Positions 1 to 8,250 of a stretch of DNA of 30,900 nucleotides are shown here, piece after piece. Under the pieces are notes generated by a model. It was not told the origin of the DNA. It searched no databases and saw nothing but the letters and a program-made list of their open reading frames with translations. Source of the stretch: Campylobacterales bacterium (GTDB lineage: Bacteria > Campylobacterota > Campylobacteria > Campylobacterales > QNZT01); NCBI GenBank assembly GCA_027056215.1, contig JALULO010000162.1, positions 1 through 30,900 on the forward strand. The letters run 5' to 3'. Numbering within the stretch: the first letter of the stretch is position 1; each line of letters starts with the position of its first letter. The translations under genes and the position numbers were made by a program.

Positions 1-842
1 CTTTATATGAAGATGCACTAATAGAACATCCTCTTAAAAAAGAGATTATCTCGATGATTATTTCAAATAAAATCATTGATCAATATGGTGCAACATTTTT
101 AAGTGACTACGAAAGTCTTGGAAATGCAAAATTTTTACATAAAATAAAAGCTTATCTCATCACAAATCAGCTTTATGATGCAAATGATATTCGTTATGAA
201 ATTTATCGAAATGATTATATGATAGCAGCATCAAAACAATATACCCTTCTTTTAGACATAGAGGATAAAATTAATTACAATGTCAAGTGGATGCTACGAC
301 ATCTAAAAACTGAAGAATTTTGTTTTGAAAGCATTCTTGATTATAAAAATGCTATTAATACAGTAACACAAACGATCAAATTTGTAGATAAAAGCCCTAT
401 AGCTAACAATACAATAATCAATACATTTTTTTCAAAAATAAATTATTTAAAATTTGCTCCTGCTATCATCAAAGTAAAAAAACAGACTGGTGCACCTTTT
501 GAAAAATGTGCACATTTGGCACTACATATCGTAGAAAAATTTGAGATAACCTCTCTCGTTGAATACATCGAATCAATCAATCCAAAACAATCCAATGAAC
601 TTCTTTTGCAAGAGCAATTACAAATGCTACTAGAACATTTGATTATGGAACTTACAACTGATTTATTGGTTTACCAACGTAGTGGCGAAAATATAGAAGA
701 AACTGTTAACAACTATCTCATTGATCAACAATTTGATATAAAAAAATACAAAATGATGATAAGTGATTTAAAAAAAGACGAAAACCAAAATATTTCAAAC
801 CTTTCTGTAATCGTAAATCACTTTTTATTGCTAAAGGGATAA
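1..842 (+). CDS. NAD-specific glutamate dehydrogenase, C-terminal part (partial, 5' end outside window)
   Basis: The open frame runs in from the left edge (first full codon at base 3), so the ATG at 54 is internal and the gene is cut by the window. The visible ~279 residues include EHPLKKEIISMIISNKIIDQ followed by a GATF motif, which matches the helical C-terminal region of the large (~180 kDa class) NAD-glutamate dehydrogenases, where an HPLRREI...N...GxTF segment is typical. A second family-like stretch, VKKQTGAPFEKCAHLA, follows around residue 160 of the part after base 54. That enzyme oxidatively deaminates glutamate to 2-oxoglutarate and ammonia in the cytoplasm. The catalytic dehydrogenase domain lies upstream and cannot be seen, so the name rests on the tail alone. 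It converges on the minus-strand asparaginase-like gene with a 14-bp gap. Confidence 0.72.
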   Translation, partial: LYEDALIEHPLKKEIISMIISNKIIDQYGATFLSDYESLGNAKFLHKIKAYLITNQLYDANDIRYEIYRNDYMIAASKQYTLLLDIEDKINYNVKWMLRHLKTEEFCFESILDYKNAINTVTQTIKFVDKSPIANNTIINTFFSKINYLKFAPAIIKVKKQTGAPFEKCAHLALHIVEKFEITSLVEYIESINPKQSNELLLQEQLQMLLEHLIMELTTDLLVYQRSGENIEETVNNYLIDQQFDIKKYKMMISDLKKDENQNISNLSVIVNHFLLLKG

Positions 843-856
843 TAGATCATTCTTAT

Positions 857-1342
857 TTATGTAAGCTTGATAAATTCCCCTGCGCTTTTATCTTTTCGAA
901 CATTATCCCATGAAAATATTTGCCCATTCATAGACAAATAAACCCCAGCACTTAGGCATCCAACTGCACCAAAAGCTGTACCCACATTAAATAAGGCATC
1001 AGTATGTTTAAATGCGTATGGAACCATCGCACCTGTTAAAACAATAGTTTTCCCCTCTATGGAAGAAAGTTTTTGTGCTGTTTCAACCATTGTATCAGTA
1101 CCGTGTGTAATAAGAATTTTATGAGAAGGAGAATTTTCAACGGATTGGTATATGATTTCTCTATCAACATCATCAATTTCAAGAGAATCTTTTAACATCA
1201 GTGTTTCTATATCTACAATTGCAGTAGATCTTGCCTGATCCAATATACGAATCAAATGATCAGTATCAAACATAAACTCTCCGCTAATTGCATCATAACT
1301 TTTGGCAATTGTACCACCTGTGATAAAAACTTGTATACTCAT
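857..1342 (-). CDS. Single-domain asparaginase-like protein
   Basis: 161 residues, corresponding only to the N-terminal domain of L-asparaginase (usual length about 330). GGTIA at 9-13 carries the first nucleophilic Thr (T11), and HGTDT at 80-84 carries the second Thr-Asp pair (T82, D83); LTGAMVP at 102-108 is also family-typical. The entire C-terminal domain is absent, with no remnant before the convergent gene, so this is a compact family member rather than an obvious truncation. The start is the ATG at 1342, which overlaps the cupin stop codon as TGATG, implying translational coupling. It is the last gene of gltX-malic enzyme-cupin-asparaginase. Amidohydrolase chemistry (asparagine or another amide) is a family inference; the substrate is unknown. 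Confidence 0.8.
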   Translation of the reverse strand: MSIQVFITGGTIAKSYDAISGEFMFDTDHLIRILDQARSTAIVDIETLMLKDSLEIDDVDREIIYQSVENSPSHKILITHGTDTMVETAQKLSSIEGKTIVLTGAMVPYAFKHTDALFNVGTAFGAVGCLSAGVYLSMNGQIFSWDNVRKDKSAGEFIKLT

Positions 1343-1656
1343 CAAATATCCTTATTATAAATATGTATGGCTAGCCAAAGTGTACCTTTACAAACTTGCA
1401 GTATGGTATGCTCATTCCGGGCAGGAATAAAAAGATGATCCCCTTCCTTGAGCGTGTAGATAACGTCATTCATCAAAAGTTGGGCATTTCCTTTCAATAA
1501 AATAACCCATTCTGCTTCTTCCTGACAAAAAGTACTCTCTTTTAAAACTTCAGAACTGACAATACGTTTAATATGTACATTTTTATAGTTTAAGATATCT
1601 TCTGCAAGTTCCCCAATATGAGGAATCGCAGAAATATCAAAAATATTATTTTGCAT
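1342..1656 (-). CDS. Small cupin-domain protein
   Basis: 104 residues forming a single beta-barrel cupin: EWVILLKGNAQLLMND followed by LKEGDHLFIPARNEHT matches the two conserved cupin motifs, with G, D and H of the second motif present. The first motif lacks the usual HxH metal ligands, so metal binding is uncertain. Its ATG overlaps the malic enzyme stop as TAATG, and its stop overlaps the next start as TGATG, so it is tightly coupled between malic enzyme and the asparaginase-like protein. Small cupins of this sort can be isomerases, binding proteins or regulators; the sequence gives no specific substrate. Confidence 0.85.
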   Translation of the reverse strand: MQNNIFDISAIPHIGELAEDILNYKNVHIKRIVSSEVLKESTFCQEEAEWVILLKGNAQLLMNDVIYTLKEGDHLFIPARNEHTILQVCKGTLWLAIHIYNKDI

Positions 1657-2939
1657 TATTTTAAACTTGAACCTTCTTCACTGTCTAAATATGCAACCTC
1701 CCGTAATTGTTTTTTATAATTTTCTACATCACATGTTTTGATACTTGAAACACCATCTTCATATGCAGCCTTTGCAACAGCCGATGCTACCCAAACCATC
1801 ACTTCTTTACTAAAAGGTGTTGGGATGATATGTTCTGGTCCATATTCTAAATCATCTTTACCATAAGCAGCTTTGACATAGTAAGGTACGGGTTCTTTTG
1901 CAAGATCAGCCAAAGCATGTGCTGCTGCTATTTTCATGTTTTCCGTAATCTTTGTTGCACCCGCATCCAATGCACCTCTAAAGATAGAAGGGAAGCCTAG
2001 AACATTATTTACTTGATTTGGATAATCACTTCTACCAGTTCCCATGATAATATCATCACGTACTTCTTTCACTTCCTCTGGTGTGATTTCTGGTGTTGGA
2101 TTGGCACAAGCAAAGATAATCGCATCTTTTGCCATTGTTTTTACCATATCCTTAGAAACAATTTTAGGACCACTAAGTCCTAACATCATATCAGCACCCT
2201 TTAGTGCATCAGCCAATGTCTCATCATTGGTATCTACTGCAAATTCTGCTTTATATTTATTTAAATCTTCTCTTTTTGTATTAACAACACCTTTTGAATC
2301 TACCAATACAATATGCTTTGCACCAAGATTTCTATACATACGTGCACTTGCGATACCTGCAGCACCAGCACCGATAATCACTATTTTAATATTTTCAATC
2401 TTTTTACCTGTTAATTCCAGTGCATTTAATAAGCCAGCACTTGTAATAATTGCCGTTCCGTGTTGATCATCATGGAAAACAGGTATATTAAGTTTTTCCT
2501 GCAATTTTGCTTCTATCTCAAAACATTGTGGTGCTTTAATATCTTCAAGATTAATCCCACCATATGTATCACTGATTGCTGCACACACTTCCACTATCTT
2601 ATCTACATCATGGATATTTAGTTCTATATCTACCGCATCAACTCTACCAAAAGTTTTAAATAAAACCGCTTTTCCTTCCATAACAGGTTTACCTGCTAAT
2701 CCACCAATATCTCCTAGTCCAAGTACAGCCGTACCATCTGTGATAACAGCAACAAGATTGGCTTTATTTGTATACTTATACGCTAATTTTGGATCTTTTT
2801 CAATTTCAAGACATGGATATGCAACACCAGGTGTATATGCCATAGAAAGATCTTCTTGTGTATTGCACGGTTTGGTTAAGAAAGTAGCGGTTTTGCCTCC
2901 TTCATGATACTTAAGCGTTTCTTCTTTAAATTTTTCCAT
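1656..2939 (-). CDS. maeB: Malic enzyme, short MaeB type (oxaloacetate-decarboxylating)
   Basis: Converts malate to pyruvate and CO2 with reduction of NAD(P)+. With the start chosen it has 427 residues and contains the hallmarks of the class: YTPGVA at 35-40, GKAVLFK at 89-95 with the catalytic lysine region, DDQHGTA at 157-163 for metal and substrate binding, and a Rossmann loop GAGAAG at 190-195. The phosphotransacetylase-like C-terminal half of the ~750-residue enterobacterial MaeB is absent, so it is the single-module form. Two ATGs compete: 2948 overlaps the gltX stop as ATGA, whereas 2939 sits eight bases after AAAGGA and is preferred. Cofactor preference (NAD or NADP) cannot be read with certainty. 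It sits in one operon with gltX, the cupin and the asparaginase-like gene. Confidence 0.93.
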   Translation of the reverse strand: MEKFKEETLKYHEGGKTATFLTKPCNTQEDLSMAYTPGVAYPCLEIEKDPKLAYKYTNKANLVAVITDGTAVLGLGDIGGLAGKPVMEGKAVLFKTFGRVDAVDIELNIHDVDKIVEVCAAISDTYGGINLEDIKAPQCFEIEAKLQEKLNIPVFHDDQHGTAIITSAGLLNALELTGKKIENIKIVIIGAGAAGIASARMYRNLGAKHIVLVDSKGVVNTKREDLNKYKAEFAVDTNDETLADALKGADMMLGLSGPKIVSKDMVKTMAKDAIIFACANPTPEITPEEVKEVRDDIIMGTGRSDYPNQVNNVLGFPSIFRGALDAGATKITENMKIAAAHALADLAKEPVPYYVKAAYGKDDLEYGPEHIIPTPFSKEVMVWVASAVAKAAYEDGVSSIKTCDVENYKKQLREVAYLDSEEGSSLK

Positions 2940-2944
2940 AATAA

Positions 2945-4339
2945 TCATCCTTTTATTGTCTGTATAAATTTTTGAATCCTCATATTCACTTCGTCTGTAC
3001 CAAGTATACTTAGCACATCATAAACTGAAGGACTCACAGCAGTTCCAACTAAAGAAATTCTTAACGGTTGCGCTAAGTTTTTCATTTTAAGATTATATTT
3101 TGCCATGAATTGCTTTGTAATCTCTTCAAACTCTATAGGTAAATGTAAAGGTTTTTCACTTATTTGCAAATATGCACTATATTTAACTAAATTTTCTAAT
3201 GAATCCTCCCCAATAAATTTTTTGACTGCCTTATCATCATAACTTAGAGGCATTTGTAAAATTGATTTTGCCATATTTGCAAATTCTGCAATCGTTTTTG
3301 CTCGTTCTCTTAGTGCATCAACAAGAATTTCTTGCTTATCATGATCTTCTATATTGACATCAAATCGTTTAAGCTCTTGTGTCAATCTTGAATAAGAAGC
3401 ATTTTTGATATAGTGGGCATTAAGCCAAAGTAGCTTTTCCCCATTGTATGCAGATGCAGATTTATTGATATCTGATGGATCAAACAAAGAGAGCATTTCC
3501 TGAAAAGAAAATATCTCTTGATCTCCATGGCTCCAGCCCAAACGGATCAAAAAGTTAAGTAGTGCTTCAGGCAAATATCCCATCTTTTGATATTCCATAA
3601 CATCCATAGCACCATCTCTTTTAGAAAGCTTCTTTCCGCTTGGATTTAAGATCATAGGAACATGATAAAACTTGGGAATCTCAAAACCTAAAGCTTTGTA
3701 CACAACTATCTGTTTTGGCGTATTTGAAAGATGGTCGTCTCCACGAATCACATCTGTCATGCCCATCAAAGCATCATCAATCGCTACAACAAAGTTATAC
3801 GTTGGTGTGCCATCTGCCCGAGCAATGATAAAATCATCTAAAATATCCTCTGCTTGAAAAGAGACTTCCCCTTTGATACCATCCACAAAGCTAATTGTAC
3901 CACTCAAGGGTGCTTTGATACGCACTACAGGTTCTATACCTACTGGTACTTCTCCCGTAAAATCACGGTATCTACCATCATATCTGGGTCTCTCTTTGCG
4001 GGACTGTTGCTCGGCACGTAATGCATCAAGTTCCTCTCTGCTCATATAACAATAGTATGCTTTTTCTTCATCAAGCAATTTTTGTACATATTTTTTATAA
4101 AGGTCAAACCTTTCTGACTGATATACAATCTCATCATCATGGGAAAGCCCTACCCATTTAAATGCTTCTTCTATCGCTTGTGCAGCTTCTTGTGAATTTC
4201 GTTTAAGATCAGTATCTTCTATACGCAGTAAAAATCTACCACTGTTTTTTCTTGCCCAAAGATAGCTATAAAGCGCAGTTCTGAGTCCTCCAATATGCAA
4301 ATACCCCGTAGGACTTGGAGCAAACCTTGTTGTAATCAT
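2945..4339 (-). CDS. gltX: Glutamyl-tRNA synthetase
   Basis: Class I aminoacyl-tRNA synthetase that charges tRNA-Glu, 464 residues, normal for the bacterial family. The HIGH signature is HIGG at 15-18 within APSPTGYLHIGGLRTAL, and the KMSKS signature is KLSKR at 237-241; RGDDHLSNTPKQ near 199-210 is also characteristic. Campylobacterota commonly carry two gltX paralogues, one of which acts on tRNA-Gln; which of the two this is cannot be decided from the window. It is the first gene of a four-gene minus-strand operon. The start follows AAGGG by seven bases, and an extended -10 box lies at 4362-4370, giving a leader of about 16 bases. Confidence 0.97.
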   Translation of the reverse strand: MITTRFAPSPTGYLHIGGLRTALYSYLWARKNSGRFLLRIEDTDLKRNSQEAAQAIEEAFKWVGLSHDDEIVYQSERFDLYKKYVQKLLDEEKAYYCYMSREELDALRAEQQSRKERPRYDGRYRDFTGEVPVGIEPVVRIKAPLSGTISFVDGIKGEVSFQAEDILDDFIIARADGTPTYNFVVAIDDALMGMTDVIRGDDHLSNTPKQIVVYKALGFEIPKFYHVPMILNPSGKKLSKRDGAMDVMEYQKMGYLPEALLNFLIRLGWSHGDQEIFSFQEMLSLFDPSDINKSASAYNGEKLLWLNAHYIKNASYSRLTQELKRFDVNIEDHDKQEILVDALRERAKTIAEFANMAKSILQMPLSYDDKAVKKFIGEDSLENLVKYSAYLQISEKPLHLPIEFEEITKQFMAKYNLKMKNLAQPLRISLVGTAVSPSVYDVLSILGTDEVNMRIQKFIQTIKG

Positions 4340-4361
4340 TCATAAACCCTTTTTTGGATCA

Positions 4362-4370
4362 ATTTTAGCA
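4362..4370 (-). promoter_or_regulatory. Extended -10 promoter of gltX operon
   Basis: On the minus strand the sequence reads TGCTAAAAT, an extended -10 box (TGn followed by TAAAAT). The predicted transcript begins near 4355, about 16 bases before the gltX ATG, leaving room for the AAGGG ribosome site. It lies five bases from the oppositely directed -10 of the SurA-like gene. No convincing -35 is visible. Confidence 0.6.
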
Positions 4371-4375
4371 TAATG

Positions 4376-4384
4376 TGCTATAAT
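4376..4384 (+). promoter_or_regulatory. Extended -10 promoter of the SurA-like gene
   Basis: TGCTATAAT, a perfect extended -10 box. Predicted start of transcription is about 4391, giving a ~27-base leader containing AAGGA at 4404-4408 before the ATG at 4418. The nine-base box is a near inverted copy of the gltX box five bases away. Confidence 0.65.
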
Positions 4385-4417
4385 CTTCAATTAATGAAAA
4401 AGTAAGGAATTTTGATC

Positions 4418-5248
4418 ATGATAAAGTATCTTTTAGTTTTATTGCTAGTTATATCACCTGTTTTTACCAAAATGATCGGTGCTATAGCAATGACAGTTAA
4501 TGGTGAACCCATTACCCTATACGAGATAAATGCTATGAGCTCTCTCAATCACATCTCAAAAGAGGATGCAGTTAATGCGCTGATTCAACAAAAAATCGAA
4601 GATGAAGAGATTCAAAAGAACGGTATTTATGTAACACCTGAAGAGATAGACCAAAAACTCCAGCAGATTGCACAACAAAACAAATTGACTATGCCCCAGT
4701 TTCAAAAAGCGGTAGAGAAAGAAGGTAAGTCTCTTGCTAATCTAAGAAAAGGGATTGGGAGACAAATCAAAAAAGAAAAACTCTATCAAAAGATTTTAGG
4801 AGGTAAACTAAAAAAGCCAGATGAATCCGCACTAAAACAATTTTATACAAAGCATAAAAAAGAATTTACAATCCCTGGAAAAATCAAAATACAAGAGTAT
4901 GCATCTAACAATCCAAAAGCCTTACAGGCTATTAGAATGCAACCTATGCTTATGTTACCACAAGTAAAAATCACACCTCGTATACTTGATCCAAAAACAA
5001 CCAATCCTCAACTGCTACAACTTTTACTGCAAACACCTACCAAACAATTTACACCTATTATCAATATAGGTAAAAGCGTAGCTATGTTTTTTGTGGAAAG
5101 TAAAGGAAAACCTGTTACTGCTCCTTTTGAAGCAGTCAAAAAAAATATCTTTTTAAAATTGATGAAAGATCAAGAACAAGCAAACCTTATAGCTTATTTT
5201 GAAAAAAAGAAATCAGAAGCAGATATCCAGGTTAAAAGAAAACCATGA
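4418..5248 (+). CDS. SurA-like periplasmic chaperone / degenerate peptidyl-prolyl isomerase
   Basis: 276 residues beginning with a signal sequence (MIKYLLVLLLVISPVF). Residues ~24-130 resemble the SurA N-terminal domain: AMTVNGEPITLYEI, then DAVNALIQQKIEDEEIQKNGI, then EEIDQKLQQIA. After that, DESALKQFYTKHKKEFTIPGKI marks the start of a parvulin-type segment, but the remainder (to about 232) is short, rich in P/Q/L and lacks a clear isomerase core, so it may work as a chaperone only. Related SurA-like proteins in Campylobacter help outer-membrane protein assembly; that role here is inferred. The ATG at 4418, nine bases after AAGGA, is preferred over an upstream TTG at 4412. The vWA lipoprotein follows closely and is probably cotranscribed. 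Confidence 0.75.
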   Translation: MIKYLLVLLLVISPVFTKMIGAIAMTVNGEPITLYEINAMSSLNHISKEDAVNALIQQKIEDEEIQKNGIYVTPEEIDQKLQQIAQQNKLTMPQFQKAVEKEGKSLANLRKGIGRQIKKEKLYQKILGGKLKKPDESALKQFYTKHKKEFTIPGKIKIQEYASNNPKALQAIRMQPMLMLPQVKITPRILDPKTTNPQLLQLLLQTPTKQFTPIINIGKSVAMFFVESKGKPVTAPFEAVKKNIFLKLMKDQEQANLIAYFEKKKSEADIQVKRKP

Positions 5249-5262
5249 CACAAGGAATACAT

Positions 5263-6369
5263 ATGTATAAACTCATCAGTATACTAACATCCATATTACT
5301 GATATCAGGATGTGGGAGGGTTGCGGGGGAGAACAACAATATTAGTGCATCAGGGAAAAGGACAAGTGGTCATTTACAATTTATCACTGTTAAAAAAAGT
5401 CATTTTGTCTCAACAAACGATAATGATAGTGGATACTATCAAAGTATTCTCAAGACGCTAAATAAACCAGATATTTATGCTAGTGATGATCAACTTGAAA
5501 AGAACAGCAACTATATACTTTTAGAAAATAACAAACACAAGGAAGAGAGTAAGATTTCTATACTAAAAAGTAACAACAATGTAAATAGTAAGATATTACT
5601 TCTACTTGATTTGTCTGGATCTATTATAGATGAAGGATGTGATGTTCCAGGTAGCACCTGTAAACAGTTGATAGCATCAACCAATCAATTTATAGATGAC
5701 ATCGTAGGAGATCAAAATAGTAATTTTCAAATGGCTATCTACTATTTTAATGCGAAAAAAGAGATAATGCCACTTAGTATCCAAACTGAATTTCCCATCG
5801 CTAATACAACACTTTTAAAAAACAGTATCAAACAACTTAGCAATCCCCAATTTATAGAAAACAATCTTAAAGGCTACGATAATTCAACCAACCTTTATGG
5901 TGCTGTAAAACAAAGTGGCGAAAAAATTTGCGATTGGATTGATTGTGGTAATCAATCTAATTTTGAGATGGGCTCTATTGTTATTTTTACAGATGGGCGT
6001 GATTTAGCCGATATCGTTAGTAAAAAAGATATGTTAAAGTCACTAAAAAGTGATATAGAATATTATACTATAGGCATAGGAAATGCAGATAATAAAACAT
6101 TAACAGAGATTAGTGGCAAAACACATCACTTTGAAGCTTCTGAAAAAAATATACAAAGTGCCTTTACAAATGCATATAATAATATACTGTATAATAGTAG
6201 TTTTTATCAAGTAAATTATTGTCCTTCAACAAAAGAAGGTAATATAAAAATAAAAATAGTATTTGATGATAAAACAAACCACATCAAAGCCTATACCCAA
6301 GAGGACAAAATATCACTCAATGGAAAAATAGATTTACGCTGTGACTTGCCTACCCAACCAGCAAGATAA
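5263..6369 (+). CDS. von Willebrand factor A-domain lipoprotein
   Basis: 368 residues with a lipoprotein signal (LLISGC, Cys17). Residues ~109-320 form a vWA domain with an intact metal-ion-dependent adhesion site: DLSGS at 116-120, a Thr around 209 in DNSTNLYGA, and FTDGRD at 242-247. Extra cysteines (C126, C133, C223, C228, plus two near the C terminus) would suit periplasmic or surface disulphides. Such lipoproteins bind protein ligands through Mg2+; partners are unknown. The ATG at 5263 is preferred because AAGGA ends six bases before it and it begins the signal peptide; an ATG at 5245 overlapping the previous gene lacks both. It follows the SurA-like gene by 14 bases and ends one base from the convergent histidine phosphatase. 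Confidence 0.85.
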   Translation: MYKLISILTSILLISGCGRVAGENNNISASGKRTSGHLQFITVKKSHFVSTNDNDSGYYQSILKTLNKPDIYASDDQLEKNSNYILLENNKHKEESKISILKSNNNVNSKILLLLDLSGSIIDEGCDVPGSTCKQLIASTNQFIDDIVGDQNSNFQMAIYYFNAKKEIMPLSIQTEFPIANTTLLKNSIKQLSNPQFIENNLKGYDNSTNLYGAVKQSGEKICDWIDCGNQSNFEMGSIVIFTDGRDLADIVSKKDMLKSLKSDIEYYTIGIGNADNKTLTEISGKTHHFEASEKNIQSAFTNAYNNILYNSSFYQVNYCPSTKEGNIKIKIVFDDKTNHIKAYTQEDKISLNGKIDLRCDLPTQPAR

Positions 6370-6370
6370 A

Positions 6371-6928
6371 TTATTTTTTTTCATAAACACCAAACTCCCA
6401 GTGCTTACGTGCTGGGACTCTTTTTCCGTAAAAGTTATTTTTTCTAAGTTCCGCTGCGATCAAAATATTGAAAAGACCATGTCCAAAAAGAATCACATCG
6501 CTGTGCATTGCATAATCTATCAAAATTTTTGTAGCTTTTTGTGCGCGCTTTTTTGCTTCAAAAAGAGATTCACCATTTTTAGAAAATCCTACACTCCAAA
6601 GTAGCCGTGAAAAAATCAACCATGATTTGGGAGATAACCTAATCTGTGATGAACGAAAGTGAGGAGGAATAGATTCTGCAAATATTGGATCAACATAGAG
6701 GGGTTCAACATCACAAAAACATGCAGACTCCAAGGAACGTTTTAAATCACTACATACCACGACTGCATTTTGTGCCAAAAATTTTAATCTATCTGATGGT
6801 AAAGAGGTACGTTTGAGAAGAGCATTGTTATAGTAGTCTAAAAATGAAGATATTTCATAACCAGAGATATGATCGGCGATTTTCACATCTGGTTCGCCAT
6901 GGCGAACCAGTATGATTTTACCGTTCAT
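6371..6928 (-). CDS. Histidine phosphatase family protein (phosphoglycerate mutase-like)
   Basis: 185 residues. The phospho-acceptor motif RHG is at 9-11 (H10), a second arginine in SDLKRSLESA at about R64, an acidic residue in FAES (E85), and the second catalytic histidine in FGHG (H150); all core residues of the histidine phosphatase superfamily are therefore present. Its substrate could be a phosphosugar, a nucleotide or a phosphoprotein. The start overlaps the accC stop as ATGA, so it is translated with the acetyl-CoA carboxylase subunits, which is unusual company for this family. It resembles the SixA/CobC-sized members more than true glycolytic mutases, which are longer. Confidence 0.85.
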   Translation of the reverse strand: MNGKIILVRHGEPDVKIADHISGYEISSFLDYYNNALLKRTSLPSDRLKFLAQNAVVVCSDLKRSLESACFCDVEPLYVDPIFAESIPPHFRSSQIRLSPKSWLIFSRLLWSVGFSKNGESLFEAKKRAQKATKILIDYAMHSDVILFGHGLFNILIAAELRKNNFYGKRVPARKHWEFGVYEKK

Positions 6929-8250
6929 GAAAGATAGTTAGTGTCGAAGTTGTTACTTTGAAAATCTGGATTGTCCATCATGTTGATATGAAAATCAATA
7001 ACGGTGTTGATACCTTCAACTTGAAATTCACGCAAAGCTTCTTTCATCTTTGCAATCGCACGATCTCTTGTTTCATCCCACACGATAAGCTTTCCAATCA
7101 TAGAATCATAATACTGTGGCACTACATAGTTTTGATACGCATGAGAATCGACTCTTACGTTTCGACCACCTGGCACTATCCATTTTGTAATTTTCCCAGG
7201 ACTTGGAATAAATTTTATAGGATCTTCTGCTGTGATTCTACATTCAATAGCATGCCCTTTACAATCAATGCGATCTTGTTTAAAAAGTTCTTCACCTTCA
7301 GCTATACGGATCATCCACTCGATGATATCAACACCACTCACCATTTCACTCACAGGATGTTCCACTTGTAACCTGGTATTCATCTCCATGAAATAAAAAT
7401 CACCATGCTTATCGACTAGAAATTCAAATGTTCCAGCATTTTCATACTTGATATATTTAGTAGCATTAACAGCCGATTCATGTAGTGCTTTTCTCTTAAC
7501 ATCATCTAAAACGATAGCCGGTGATTCTTCGATTAGTTTTTGATGTCTTCTTTGCAAAGAACAATCTCTTTCACCAAGATGCACAACATTTCCATGTTGA
7601 TCTGCCAAAACCTGTACTTCAACATGACGAGGATTTTCAATAAACTTTTCCATATACATGGTGCCATCACCAAAAGCACTTAATGCTTCAGAAGAAGCGG
7701 CAAGAAATGCATTTTCAACTTCATCTTCATTGTCAATCTTACGCATACCACGTCCACCCCCACCAGCAGAAGCTTTAACAATCACAGGATAACCCATCTC
7801 ATTTGCCAATACTTTAGCTTCTTGGGCATTTTCAATAGCACCCTCACTACCGGGGATAACAGGAACACCTGCCTTTTTCATCACATCTTTTGCTTTTGAT
7901 TTATCACTCATCAACTGCATAACAGAGACATCAGGACCGATAAATTTAATATCATGATATTTACATATCTCAACAAAATCCTGATTTTCACTCAAAAACC
8001 CATAACCTGGGAAAATTGCATCACAGCCACTTACCTCAGCAGCAGAGATAATTGCAGGAATATTGAGATAACTTTGATCCGAACGATCTTTTCCGATACA
8101 AATAGAGGCATCTGCATATTGTAGATAAAGTGCATCTTTATCAGCCTGAGAATAAACTGCGATCGCTTGCTTCCCCATCTCTTTTATTGTTCGAATTGCG
8201 CGTAAAGCTATTTCACCACGATTTGCAATAAGAATTTTTTCAATAGCCAT
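6925..8250 (-). CDS. accC: Acetyl-CoA carboxylase, biotin carboxylase subunit
   Basis: ATP-dependent carboxylation of biotin on AccB, the first step of fatty-acid synthesis. 441 residues, as expected (about 445). N-terminal IANRGEIALRAIR, the glycine-rich ATP loop KASAGGGGRGMR at 159-170, and the active-site stretch MEMNTRLQVEHPV at 288-300 are all present. It is coupled to accB by a TAATG overlap and to the histidine phosphatase by an ATGA overlap. The carboxyltransferase subunits AccA and AccD are not in this window, as is usual when accBC stand alone. Confidence 0.97.
   Translation of the reverse strand: MAIEKILIANRGEIALRAIRTIKEMGKQAIAVYSQADKDALYLQYADASICIGKDRSDQSYLNIPAIISAAEVSGCDAIFPGYGFLSENQDFVEICKYHDIKFIGPDVSVMQLMSDKSKAKDVMKKAGVPVIPGSEGAIENAQEAKVLANEMGYPVIVKASAGGGGRGMRKIDNEDEVENAFLAASSEALSAFGDGTMYMEKFIENPRHVEVQVLADQHGNVVHLGERDCSLQRRHQKLIEESPAIVLDDVKRKALHESAVNATKYIKYENAGTFEFLVDKHGDFYFMEMNTRLQVEHPVSEMVSGVDIIEWMIRIAEGEELFKQDRIDCKGHAIECRITAEDPIKFIPSPGKITKWIVPGGRNVRVDSHAYQNYVVPQYYDSMIGKLIVWDETRDRAIAKMKEALREFQVEGINTVIDFHINMMDNPDFQSNNFDTNYLS

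Noticed and set aside
2044..2466. Plus-strand open frame opposite the malic enzyme gene
   Set aside because: It is antisense to conserved MaeB coding sequence, has no ribosome site and its translation is a low-complexity Ser/Ile/Ala-rich string typical of a shadow frame.
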